From NCBI GenBank assembly GCA_002027195.1, contig MWJO01000035.1, forward strand, positions 1 to 64,000: a stretch of 64,000 nucleotides of DNA, read 5' to 3'. The notes below the pieces were generated by a model, which made no database searches, was not told where the DNA came from, and saw only the letters and a program-made list of their open reading frames with translations. The translations under genes were made by a program, and so were the position numbers. This document shows positions 42,874-51,481 of the stretch, piece by piece. Positions within the stretch are counted from its first letter, which is position 1; each line of letters starts with the position of its first letter. The stretch is from Streptomyces sp. GKU 895. GTDB lineage: Bacteria > Actinomycetota > Actinomycetes > Streptomycetales > Streptomycetaceae.

Positions 42874-44338
42874 AGCGCCGCCGACTGCGCGGGCTGCGGC
42901 CGCGTCTCGTCGTCGCCTTCGGGCTGGTCGCCGGTGTCGCCGCCGCCACCACCGGTGCGCTGACCTTCCGGGAGGCCCGTATCGGGGTCCTCCAGCAGAG
43001 CCAGGACGCGGTGATCGGGCAGTTGCGGGCGCAGTTGAACGAGCGGGCCCCCGAACTCCCCTACCCTCCCGGCGAGTCCGCGCTGCGACAGCTCGCGACG
43101 GACGTGGCGGCCGCCGACGCGTCGGGCAGCCGGCGGGTGCTGGTGACGTACCGGGAGCTGAGCGCCTCCTCCGTGCCCGGTGACCGCTTCCCCGAGCTGA
43201 CGCCCGCCGTCCGCAGGGCCGTCGCCTCCAGCGGGCCACCGTCTTCCAACGGGTGAACGAAGGCGGCCGTCCCTCCCTGGTCGTCGGCATGTCGGTCACC
43301 TTCGGCGACCCGGACGGGTCCCGGCTGGCTTCCGGGGTGCGGGTGTTCCTGGTCGTGCCGCAGACCACGGAACAGGCCTCCGTCGACGCCCTGGTCAGCG
43401 CCGTCGAGCGGGCCATGGTGCCGGCCCTGGGCCTCGCCGTGGCGCTCGCGCTGTTCGCCGCTCGGGGCGTGCTCGTGCCGGTGCGGGCGCTCCGGCAGGC
43501 CACCCGACGGATGGCCGAGGGACGCCTCGACACCCGGCTCGACGTCCACGGTTCCGACGAACTCGCCGAGCTGTCCCACGCGTTCAACGAGACGGCCGCC
43601 GCACTGGAGACGTCGGTGGCGGAGCTGCGCGAGATGGAGGCACGGGCCCGGCGCTTCGCCGCGGACGTCTCGCACGAACTGCGCACGCCGCTCGCCGCGA
43701 TGTCGGCCGTCACCGACGTCCTGGACGAGGACGCCGCCCGGCTGGACCCCGACACGGTCACCGCGGTCCGGCTGATCAGCGAGGAGACCGTCAAACTCAC
43801 TCGTCTCGTCGACGACTTGATGGAGATGTCCCGATTCGACGCGGGAGCGGCGGTGCTGCACCTCGACGAGATCGACCTCGCCGAGTCGATCCGGCGCACC
43901 CTCGCCGCCCGCGGCTGGTCGGACACGGTGGACACGCGGTTGCCGCCTCCCGGCACGGCCCGCGGACGCGTCGACCCGCGCCGCCTCGACGTGGTCGTCG
44001 CCAACCTGGTCGGCAACGCGCTCAGACACGGCGGCGCACCGGTGCGGGTGTGCCTGGACGTGCACGGCTCCGACGAACCCGGCGCGGTCATCGAGGTGCG
44101 CGACAGCGGTCCCGGCATCCCGGACGACGTCCTGCCGCATGTCTTCGAGCGGTTCTACAAGTCCGACACCGCCCGCAGCCGCTCCGAGGGCAGCGGCCTC
44201 GGCCTGGCGATCACCGCCGAGAACGTCCGCATCCACGGCGGCACCGTCCGCGCGGCGAACCATCCGGCGGGCGGTGCCGTCTTCACCGTGGAACTCCCTT
44301 TGCAGCGGGACGAGTCGTCCGAGGAGCACCCGTCATGA
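42870..44338 (+). CDS. Sensor histidine kinase of the two-component pair (frame broken by one base)
   Basis: Start GTG 42870. First transmembrane helix LVVAFGLVAGVAAATTGALT, an extracellular sensor region, a second helix (VPALGLAVALALFAARGVLV), HAMP domain, H-box FAADVSHELRTPLAAMSAVT, N-box VVANLVGNALRHGG, G1 DSGPGIPDDVLPHVFERFYK and G2 GSGLGLAIT. A one-base loss near 43228 (TCCCAGCGG read as TCCAGCGG) breaks the sensor region; text resumes as RATVFQRVNEGGRPSLVVG. Senses an envelope signal and phosphorylates the upstream response regulator. Confidence 0.88.
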
Positions 44339-45021
44339 ACGCCCCACGCCGTCGCGCGCTGCTCGCGGTGCCGGCGCTGCTCGCGCTCGCCTCCTGCGAC
44401 ATTCCCACGACAGGCGTGGTGGAGGCCGGTGCGCCGGCGAGCGGTGTCCGGCCGATCACGCCGGTCTACTTCCTTCACGACGACGCGCTCGTCGCGGTCC
44501 CGCGTACGACCGCGTGGCCGGGGGATGCCGGGGACGCGGTGCGGCTGCTGCTGCGGGGGCCGACGCCCGGGGAGGCGGGCAAGCGGCTGACCACGGCGAT
44601 CCGGGAGCGCCGGGCGACTCCGGCGTCGCCGGTGCCGACCGCCCCCGAGCCGGGAGGTCAGCCGGTCCCCAGCGATCCGCAGGGGCAGCCGCCGACGGGC
44701 GAACCCACCGACCCGCAGGGGCAGCCGCCGACGGGGGAGCCCACCGACCTGCCAAGGGCAGCCGCCGACGGGGAGCCCACCGACCTGCAAGGGCAGCCAC
44801 CGACGGACGAACCCGTCGCCGACGTGCGCGGTGACCGCATCACGCTCCGGCTGCCCCTCGGCACCGGCCCGTTGAGCCGCATCGCGACCCGGCAGGTGAT
44901 CTGCACGGCCGCGGCCGCCCACCGCGTCACCGCCCCGTCCGCCGCCCCGGTCACCGTCGAGGTGACCGACGGCAGCGGATGGCGTGTCGGCGGAACCGAC
45001 CAGGGCTGCCCCTCCCTCTAG
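44335..45021 (+). CDS. Lipoprotein with GerMN-like features following the two-component pair, 228 aa
   Basis: ATG 44335 overlaps the kinase stop. Lipobox LLALASC (Cys 21). Mature N-terminus contains VRPITPVYFLHDDALVAVPR and DAVRLLLRGPTPGEAGKRLT, resembling the GerMN domain of LpqB-type proteins; the C-terminal part (DRITLRLPLGTGPLSRIATR, QVICTAAAA) completes it. A linker in the middle is built from four 12-residue repeats (PQGQPPTGEPTD type); the third is read out of frame by two compensating indels. Likely modulates the kinase from the outer face of the membrane, by analogy with LpqB and MtrB. Confidence 0.75.
   Translation: MNAPRRRALLAVPALLALASCDIPTTGVVEAGAPASGVRPITPVYFLHDDALVAVPRTTAWPGDAGDAVRLLLRGPTPGEAGKRLTTAIRERRATPASPVPTAPEPGGQPVPSDPQGQPPTGEPTDPQGQPPTGEPTDLPRAAADGEPTDLQGQPPTDEPVADVRGDRITLRLPLGTGPLSRIATRQVICTAAAAHRVTAPSAAPVTVEVTDGSGWRVGGTDQGCPSL
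44674..44817 (+). repeat. Four tandem 36-bp repeats inside the lipoprotein gene
   Basis: Units start at 44674, 44710, 44746 and 44782. Units 1, 2 and 4 encode DPQGQPPTGEPT-like text. Unit 3 encodes DLPRAAADGEPT because it has an extra C (about 44752) and lacks one G (about 44771), so its frame slips and recovers. Confidence 0.9.
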
Positions 45022-46399
45022 CGCCCGTCGCCCGGGTGCGCGAGGTCGTACGGACGCAGGTACGGCGTCGGCCGGTACGTCACATAGCGGGCCGGAGTCG
45101 TGGAATCGGCGGCTGTGGCCCGGGAGTTCAGGGAGGAGGCGTCCGTGGCAGGCCACTTGCCGGTGCCGATGCGGTCCTCCAGCGTGCGCAGGGCGCCCAG
45201 TTGCTCGGCCGGGCTGAACGTGCAGTGCCCGGCGTTGTCGACGTACGCCTGCCGCAGCAGGGCGGACGTTCCGGCGGCGGTGACCGTGCGCTTCAGGGCG
45301 CTCTCCGTCTGGACCGGGACGAGGGCGTCGCCGATGGTGTGGATGTCCAGCTGCGGCTTGGTCAGCTTGCCGGTGAACGTGCTCGTGCCGCGCATCCAGG
45401 CCACGGCGGACGGATCGGCGGAGATCCGCGGCGCCTTGTTGAGGGCGGCGAGGTCCTTGCCCAGCGACAGGCCGGCCTTCTTGTACAGCTCGGTGACCTC
45501 CTTGCGGACGGAGGACCGGCCGAGGAGCCGCGCGTAGTCCACCCCGGTGTTCCAGGACATGTTGCCGTCGGCCCGCGTCTCGGCCTCCTGCCGCCAGCTG
45601 AACGCGGGGAACTGCACGAGGCCCTTGAGGGCGGTGTACTGGTTGGCCTCCCGGCTGTCCCAGTCGGTCTCGGCGGGCCGGGGTTGTGCGGGGTCGTTCC
45701 AGCCCGGGATGTTGTGCAGGGCGGCGGCCAGCGCGATCCGGGCCGCCCGGCGGCCGTGGTCTGGGCCGAATCCACCGCGGACGTCAGGGTGTTGGCGGCG
45801 TTGGCGGCCGCCGCCTGGTCCGGGAAGCCGACGAGCGGGATGCCGGAGTCGGGCGCGAGGAGCGTCTTGAGGGCGAATACCGGGTCGAGGGTGTTGTTCC
45901 AGTTGGCTACGCCGCCGTGGACGAGTCCGCACATCGCCAGGGAACCGTCGATGCGCCCTGGGGCGCGCTCGGCTATGGCGGTGGTGACGAGCCCGCCGTA
46001 CGACTGCCCCCACGCGAGGGTGCGGCGCGCCGTCCCGAAGCGGTCCTTGAAGGCGCCGAGGGTGGCGAGCTGGTCCGGCACCGCGTCCGTGACCGCCCAG
46101 CCGGTGCTCGCGTAGGAGGAGCCGATGAGGGCGTAACCCTGTTGCAGCAGAAGGGACTTGGTGCGGTCGTCCGGCGCGTTCTGGGCGGGGTTGGGGCCGC
46201 CCTTGGCGCGGTAGCCGTGGCTGAAGAGCAGGACCGTGCCGTTCCAGTCGGCGGGCACGTCCATCATGTAGGTCGCGCCGGAGGGGAGTTGGCCCTCGAT
46301 GTGGCTGGTCTCCGTGGTGGCCGCCGCTGCCGTGGCGGGCAGGGCGGCGACGGCGAGCAGGAGTGCCAGAGCTGACGCCGTGCGGGTACGGGTCGTCAT
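45018..46399 (-). CDS. Secreted alpha/beta hydrolase (frame broken by one base)
   Basis: Start ATG 46399 with GGAGGAG 9 bases upstream. Signal peptide MTTRTRTASALALLLAVAAL. Hydrolase marks: VLLFSHGYRAKGGP (oxyanion region), nucleophile elbow WGQSYGGLVTTAIAE, late acid/base candidates IHTIGDALVPVQTE and DNAGHCTFSPAEQLGAL. A one-base loss near 45745 separates two halves that join as AGRARIALAAALHNIPGWND. Substrate unknown; resembles secreted peptidase/esterase-like proteins of Streptomyces. Its stop shares CTAG (45018-45021) with the stop of the convergent lipoprotein gene. Confidence 0.8.
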
Positions 46400-47750
46400 G
46401 CGGAGATCTCCTCCGTGGTGGGGGGTGGTGGGCTGTGCGGTCGGCTCGGTGAGGGTGGTGCGGTGGGTCTCGCGGACGAAGCACACGGTCAGCGCGGTGA
46501 TCGCGGCGCCGCCGCACAGCAGCCAGGCGACGGGCGTGCCGCTGTCGCTGCCCGCCACCAGGCTCCCGGCGATCATGGGGGGAGAAGCCGGCGCCGATGA
46601 GGGTCGCGCCCTGGTAGCCGAGCGAGGCGCCGGTGTAGCGGACCCTGGTGCCGAACATCTCGGTGAGCAGGGCGCCCAGCGGGCCGTACATCGTGGACTG
46701 GGCGATGCCGTGGCCGAGGACCACGGCCAGGATCAGCAGTCCCGGCGACTTCGAGTCGACCAGCGCGAGCACGGGGAAGGCGAGCGCGGCCGAGGCGACG
46801 GCTCCGGCGAGGACGACCGGGCGGCGGCCGACGCGGTCCGAGAGCGCGGAGGCGCACGGCAGCACGACAAGGGCGACACAGGCGGAGACGGTGAGGGCGT
46901 CCAGCACCTGCGGACGGGCGTATCCGATGCCCGTGGCGTACGCGATCATGTAACTGGTCAGCAGGGACTGGGCGGTGAAGGCGCCGATGCCGACGCAGCA
47001 GGCCAGCAGTACCGGGCGCGGGTTGCGCAGCACGTCGAGGATCGGCAGCCGCGACTCGGCGCTGTCCTTCTTCACCTCGGCGAACAGCGGGCTCTCCACC
47101 ACCTTCAGCCGGACGAACATGCCGACGCCGAGCAGGACGACGCTCAGCAGGAACGGCAGCCGCCAGCCCCAGGCCGCGAACTCGTCCTTCGGCAGCGTGA
47201 CGACGTACGCGACGACGGCCGTGGACAGCAGCGAGCCGAGCGGGGCTCCCATCTGCGTGAAGCTGGACCACAGGCCGCGGCGCCGCTCCCCGGCGTGCTC
47301 GACGACCATCAGGGTGGCGCCGCCCCACTCGCCGCCGATCGCGATGCCCTGGACCACGCGCAGGGCGATCAGCAGGACCGGCGCCCATACGCCGATCGTG
47401 TCGTACGTGGGCAGCAGGCCGATGAGGAAGCTGGCGCCGCCCATCAGGCCCATCGTGAGCAGCAGCATCGACTTGCGGCCGAGCCGGTCGCCGAAGTGGC
47501 CGAAGAGGACGCCGCCGAGCGGGCGGGCGACATAACCGGCGGCGAAGGTGCCGAAGGCGGCGATCGTGCCCACGGCCGGGTCGGCGCCGGGGAAGAACAG
47601 TTCGCCGAAGACGAGCGCGGCGACGGTGCCGTAGACGAGGAAGTCGTAGAACTCCACGGCGGTGCCGAGCAGCCCGGAGAGGGCTACTCGGCGCAGCTGG
47701 CGGGTCCGTTCGGAGGGCGTGGGCGGTGCGGCGACGGGGGACGAGGGCAT
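46400..47750 (-). CDS. MHS/MFS family metabolite:H+ symporter (frame broken near the C-terminus)
   Basis: Twelve-helix MFS protein starting at ATG 47750 (GGGAG upstream). Family marks: GTAVEFYDFLVYGTVAALVF, ARPLGGVLFGHFGDRLGRKS, GIAIGGEWGGATLMVVEHAG and SDRVGRRPVVLAG. At the G6 run 46577-46582 the frame slips; helix 12 continues as MIAGSLVAGSDSGTPVAWLL and ends near VRETHRTT. In the sequence as given this frame then runs without a stop into the hydrolase signal peptide. One base change in the second G6 run (46420-46425) would give a TGA overlapping the hydrolase ATG. Likely imports an organic acid. Confidence 0.85.
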
Positions 47751-47785
47751 CGCGGTCTCCCATGAGAGCGGGGAAGGACACCGCG

Positions 47786-47814
47786 AAATTAGGCTCTCAC
47801 GCGACTGCCGTCAA
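47786..47814 (-). promoter_or_regulatory. Sigma-70-type promoter of the MHS transporter
   Basis: On the minus strand: TTGACG (47809-47814), 17-nt spacer, TAATTT (47786-47791), about 35 nt before the ATG at 47750. An AT-rich stretch with GTGCAC just upstream may bind a regulator. The remainder of 47815-48017 shows no gene I can support. Confidence 0.72.
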
Positions 47815-48017
47815 TAAAGTGCACAACATTGGGTCGAGGTCTCCTGCGGCCCACGTCGTGCCGATCGGCTCGCCTGGCCCGTCGGCGTGGGCCGTGACCT
47901 GCTGGACGTTCACCCGAGGCATGGTCCTGGAGTTCGGTGCCGACGATGCCGGGCTCGACCGCCGCTCCGCTCCGCCTGCTCGACGCCAGGAGCATCCGCT
48001 GAACGGCGCGTGAGGGG

Positions 48018-48464
48018 TCAGGCGGGTTCGTACGACTCGACGACGTACCGTTCCTCGTCGTCGACCGCGTTCTCGTCCCGGTCCAGGAAGATCAGCTCCG
48101 GGTGCCCGTCGGCCGCGTACTCCGCCTCAGCGGTGTCCGCGTCGTCGCTCCGGGCCTGTTCCAGCTCGTCCAACAGGGCGCCGAGCGTGGGCACTTGGTC
48201 CGGTGTCCGCTCGACGAACCGGCGTGCGCCTGCGTCCAGGCCGACCGCCTCCGTGACCTTGCCGTCCTTGACGGTGACCCGGAACCTGCCGATGAGGGAC
48301 CGTTCGCCCTCGCTGGACGTCAGGGTGTAGGTGTACGCGGCGGGCTCCTCCCACGTCACCTCCTCCCGGGCCGAGGCCGAGGAGGCCTCCGCGCCGCAGG
48401 CGGCCACCGTGCTGATGAGTCCGGCCGCAGCGAGCAGCCCGGCGCACATGCGTACGACCGTCAT
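48018..48464 (-). CDS. DUF6174 family lipoprotein, 148 aa
   Basis: Signal with lipobox STVAAC (Cys 23) after MTVVRMCAGLLAAAGLI. Mature domain: WEEPAAYTYTLTSSEGERSL, IGRFRVTVKDGKVTEAVGLD, VPTLGALLDELEQARSDDAD, and YAADGHPELIFLDRDENAVD. This beta-rich pattern is that of DUF6174; function unknown. ATG 48464 was used. Confidence 0.78.
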   Translation of the reverse strand: MTVVRMCAGLLAAAGLISTVAACGAEASSASAREEVTWEEPAAYTYTLTSSEGERSLIGRFRVTVKDGKVTEAVGLDAGARRFVERTPDQVPTLGALLDELEQARSDDADTAEAEYAADGHPELIFLDRDENAVDDEERYVVESYEPA

Positions 48465-48619
48465 CGTGATCCTTTCGTTCGTCGCCCCCCGCGGAGCACG
48501 TCACTCCTGGGACGCCGATCGCCCCTCGGACGTTCAGGCTCCGGCAGGCGGGGGCGAGGTCGCCCGCGTCCGCGTGATGAGGTTGACTCGTGCACCGGCC
48601 ACCCTCGAAGGAGCTGCAC

Positions 48620-49831
48620 GTGACGTACGACATCGCCGCCCTCCGCTCCCTGTTTCCCGCGCTCGCGGCCGGCACGGCCCACTTCGACGGCCCCGGCGGC
48701 ACCCAGACACCCCGGCCCGTCATCGACGCGATCGCCGACGCCCTGTCCCACCCCTTGTCGAACCGCGGTCACGGCGTGCCGGGGGAGCGCAACGCCGAGG
48801 CGATCGTCACTGAGACCCGCGCCGCGCTCGCCGACCTGCTGGGCGCGGAGGCGTCCGGGATCGTCTTCGGCCGCAGCGCCACCCAGCTCACCTACGATGT
48901 CTCCCGCACCCTCGCCAAGACCTGGTCACCCGGCGACGAGGTGGTCGTCACCCGGCTCGACCACGACGCCAACATCCGCCCGTGGGTACAGGCCGCCGAA
49001 CGCGTCGGAGCCGTCGTGCGCTGGGCCGACTTCGACCCGGCCACGGGCGAGCTGACCGCCGAAGACATCCGTGCCGTGCTCTCCGAGCGGACCCGGCTCG
49101 TCGCCGTCACCGCCGCCTCCAACCTCATCGGCACCCGCCCCGACATCCCCGCGATCTCCCGACTGGCCCACGAGGCGGGGGCGTTGACCTACGTCGACGG
49201 CGTCCACCACACCGCGCACGCCCTGCTCGACCTGGCGCAGCTCGGCGCGGACTTCTACGTCTGCTCCCCGTACAAGTTCCTGGGCCCGCACCACGGAGTC
49301 CTCGCCGCCCGCCCGGAGTTGCTGCAGACCCTGCACCCCGACAAGCTCCTGCCGTCCACCGAGGTGGTCCCGGAACGCTTCGAACTGGGCACACTGCCCT
49401 ACGAGTTCCTGGCCGGCACCCGGGCCGCCGTCGACTTCCTCGCGGGTATGGACGCCGAGGCCACGGGAACGCGACGACAGCGCCTGGAGGCGTCGTTCGC
49501 GGGACTCGAAGCACACGAGCAGGTCCTGCGCGCGCAGTTGGACAAGGGGCTCGCCGCGCTCGACGGGATCACGATCCACTCCCGGGCGGCCGACCGCACG
49601 CCGACCCTGCTGCTGACCTTCGAGGAACACGGCACGGTGGATGCCTACCGGTTCCTCGCCGACCGTGGCGTTCACGCGCCGTCCGGCTCCTTCTACGCCA
49701 TCGAGGCCTCCCGGCGGCTAGGCCTCGGCGACACCGGCGGCCTGCGCATCGGCCTCGCCCCCTACAACGACGCGGACGACGTCGACCGGCTCCTGACAGG
49801 CCTGGCCGACTTCCTGGCGCCGAGGCCATGA
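48620..49831 (+). CDS. Class V aminotransferase / cysteine desulfurase-like protein, 403 aa
   Basis: GTG 48620 with GAAGGAG 6 bases upstream. PLP-dependent fold: FDGPGGTQTPRPVIDAIADA, GIVFGRSATQLTYDVSRTLA, RLDHDANIRPWVQAA, YVDGVHHTAHALLDLAQLGA, and the PLP-binding Lys in VCSPYKFLGPHHGVLAA. It lacks an obvious desulfurase Cys loop, so it may act on another amino acid. Its 3' end was altered by a 34-bp tandem duplication: the second copy still contains a frame ending LADFLAR-stop, while the current reading ends FLAPRP. Confidence 0.88.
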   Translation: MTYDIAALRSLFPALAAGTAHFDGPGGTQTPRPVIDAIADALSHPLSNRGHGVPGERNAEAIVTETRAALADLLGAEASGIVFGRSATQLTYDVSRTLAKTWSPGDEVVVTRLDHDANIRPWVQAAERVGAVVRWADFDPATGELTAEDIRAVLSERTRLVAVTAASNLIGTRPDIPAISRLAHEAGALTYVDGVHHTAHALLDLAQLGADFYVCSPYKFLGPHHGVLAARPELLQTLHPDKLLPSTEVVPERFELGTLPYEFLAGTRAAVDFLAGMDAEATGTRRQRLEASFAGLEAHEQVLRAQLDKGLAALDGITIHSRAADRTPTLLLTFEEHGTVDAYRFLADRGVHAPSGSFYAIEASRRLGLGDTGGLRIGLAPYNDADDVDRLLTGLADFLAPRP

Positions 49832-49866
49832 ACGCCTGGCCGACTTCCTGGCGCGCTGAGGCCATG
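49801..49866 (+). repeat. 34-bp tandem duplication spanning the aminotransferase stop
   Basis: CCTGGCCGACTTCCTGGCGC...GAGGCCATG occurs at 49801-49830 and again at 49835-49866. The copies differ only by two bases at the GCGCCGAG/GCGCGCTGAG junction. Each copy contains a stop in the aminotransferase frame or its former frame, and an ATG that could start the next gene. Confidence 0.92.
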
Positions 49867-50212
49867 GACGGCACGCTCACCGGACGCCGCACACCGCGGG
49901 TCGTCATCGCCGGCCATGACGACCAGCGGGTGGCGGGCGAGATCGCCGAACTGCGGGCCCGGGGCGCAGAGGTGGTCCGACTCGACGGACGGCAACTCTC
50001 CGATCCCGCGGCCATGTTCGCCGCCTTCGCCGAAGCGCTGTCCCTCCCCCGTTGTCCCGGCCGCAACCGGGACGCGCTCGTGGGCTGTCTGGCCAGCCTG
50101 CGACTGGACGCCGACGGCATGCCACAGGACCTGCCCGCCGACAGGGGACGTCTGGCGGCGACCCTCAGCGGCGGGGACCCGGCCCGCCTCCCCGAACCCC
50201 GCCGGAGTGTGA
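49864..50212 (+). CDS. Barstar-like (ribonuclease inhibitor family) protein, end uncertain
   Basis: From ATG 49864 the product contains RVVIAGHDDQRVAGEIAELR, VVRLDGRQLSDPAAMFAAFA, then EALSLPRCPGRNRDALVGCL, which matches the barstar pattern F..AL..P...G.N.DAL..CL. In-frame reading continues past the P450 ATG (50212) without a stop, so an indel near the end is likely; TGA codons in the neighbouring frame lie at 50210 and 50213. The C-terminal third does not look like barstar. Barstars inhibit barnase-type RNases; no barnase gene is nearby. Confidence 0.5.
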
Positions 50213-51389
50213 TGAGCGTTCTCGGATCGTTCCCCGTTGGGTGCCGCGACGACGCTCGCCGAGCTCGCCGACGACCCCCACCCCCGCCTCGCCCTGCTCC
50301 GCGCCCACGAGCCCGTGTCCTGGCTGCCCGAGCTCGGCGGCTGGCTGGTGACCCGCCGGGATCTCGCCCTGACCGTGATGCGGGACGCCCGGACCTTCAC
50401 CGTCGACGACCCCCGCCTTCTCCACCGCCCAGGTCGTCGGCCCGAGCATGCTCTCCCTCGACGGCCCCGAGCACGCCCGGCACCGCGAACCCTTCGCCGC
50501 CCCCTTCCGGCCGCGGCAGACCCACGACCGGTTCGCCGCGTTCGTCGAGCAGGAGACCGACCGGCTCGTCACCGCCCTCGAACCGGCCGGCGCCGCCGAA
50601 CTGCGCCGGTCCTTCGCCGGCCCGCTCGCGGTCGCCGTCGTCACCGAGGCGCTCGGCCTGTCCGGCGTCAGCACCGACACCGTCCTCGCCTGGTACGAGG
50701 CCATCGTGGCGTCGGTCTCCGACATCACCGCCGGACACGCTCCCAGCCCGGCCGGCACCGCCGCCTACGCACAGCTGCGGGCCGCGGTCGACGCCACCCA
50801 CGGCACGTCCTCCCTGCTCGGCGCCGCCGCCGGCCGGCTGTCCCTGCCCGAGGTCGCCTCCAACGCCGCGGTCCTGATGTTCGGCGGCATCGAGACCACC
50901 GAGGCGATGATCACCAACGCCCTCCTCCACCTCCTGCGCCACCCCGGTCAACTCGCCCTCGTCCAGGCCCAACCCGGCCTCATCGACGGTGCGATCGAGG
51001 AGTCCCTGCGCCTCGAACCCGGCGCCGCCGTCGTCGACCGCTACGCCACCCGCGACACCGCCCTGGGCCCGGCGACGATCCGCCGCGGCGACCTGGTCAC
51101 CGTCTCCCTCGCCGGCGCCAACCGCGACCCCGCCGTCTTCCCCGACCCCGACCGCTTCGACGTCCGCCGCGACAACGCCCGCCTCCAACTGGCCTTCGCC
51201 CACGGTCCCCACCACTGCATCGCCGCGCACCTGGCCCGCCTGGAGACCCGCGTCGCCCTGCGCACGCTCCTCGCCCGCCTCCCGGGCCTGCGCCTGGACG
51301 AGGAGCACGCGGCGGCACCGTACGGTCTGGTCTTCCGGAAACCGGGCTCGCTCCCCGTCCGGTGGGGTCGGAACCGGCAAACAGGTTAA
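50212..51389 (+). CDS. Cytochrome P450 (two frame slips)
   Basis: Start ATG 50212 with GGAG 5 bases upstream, reading MSVLGSFPLGAATTLAEL after removing one C from the C4 run 50232-50235. A second extra C near 50416 separates VDDPR from FSTAQVVGPSMLSLDGPEHA. P450 marks: HRFAAPF-type helix C region REPFAAPFRP, I-helix MFGGIETTEAMI (acid/alcohol pair as E-T-T), ExxR in IEESLRLEPG, heme-binding loop FAHGPHHCIAAHLARLE with the Cys ligand. Substrate unknown. Confidence 0.9.
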
Positions 51390-51481
51390 ATCTCCGTTTC
51401 CGAGTGACCCGCCTCTCATGGCACCCGGAGGCCATAGCCGCGACCATGGTGTCCGTCACCGGCAGGCCGAAGGGATCGGGA

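Noticed and set aside
46577..46582. Programmed ribosomal frameshifting at G or C runs.
   Set aside because: The breaks are in unrelated genes, in both directions, without slippery heptamers or conserved downstream structures. Errors in run length explain them more simply.
47726..48013. Open frame on the plus strand between the MHS transporter and the DUF6174 lipoprotein, ending PPARRQEHPLNGA.
   Set aside because: It overlaps the transporter start and promoter on the opposite strand and has no recognisable domain or ribosome binding site. The last part could be a gene remnant, but I cannot support it.
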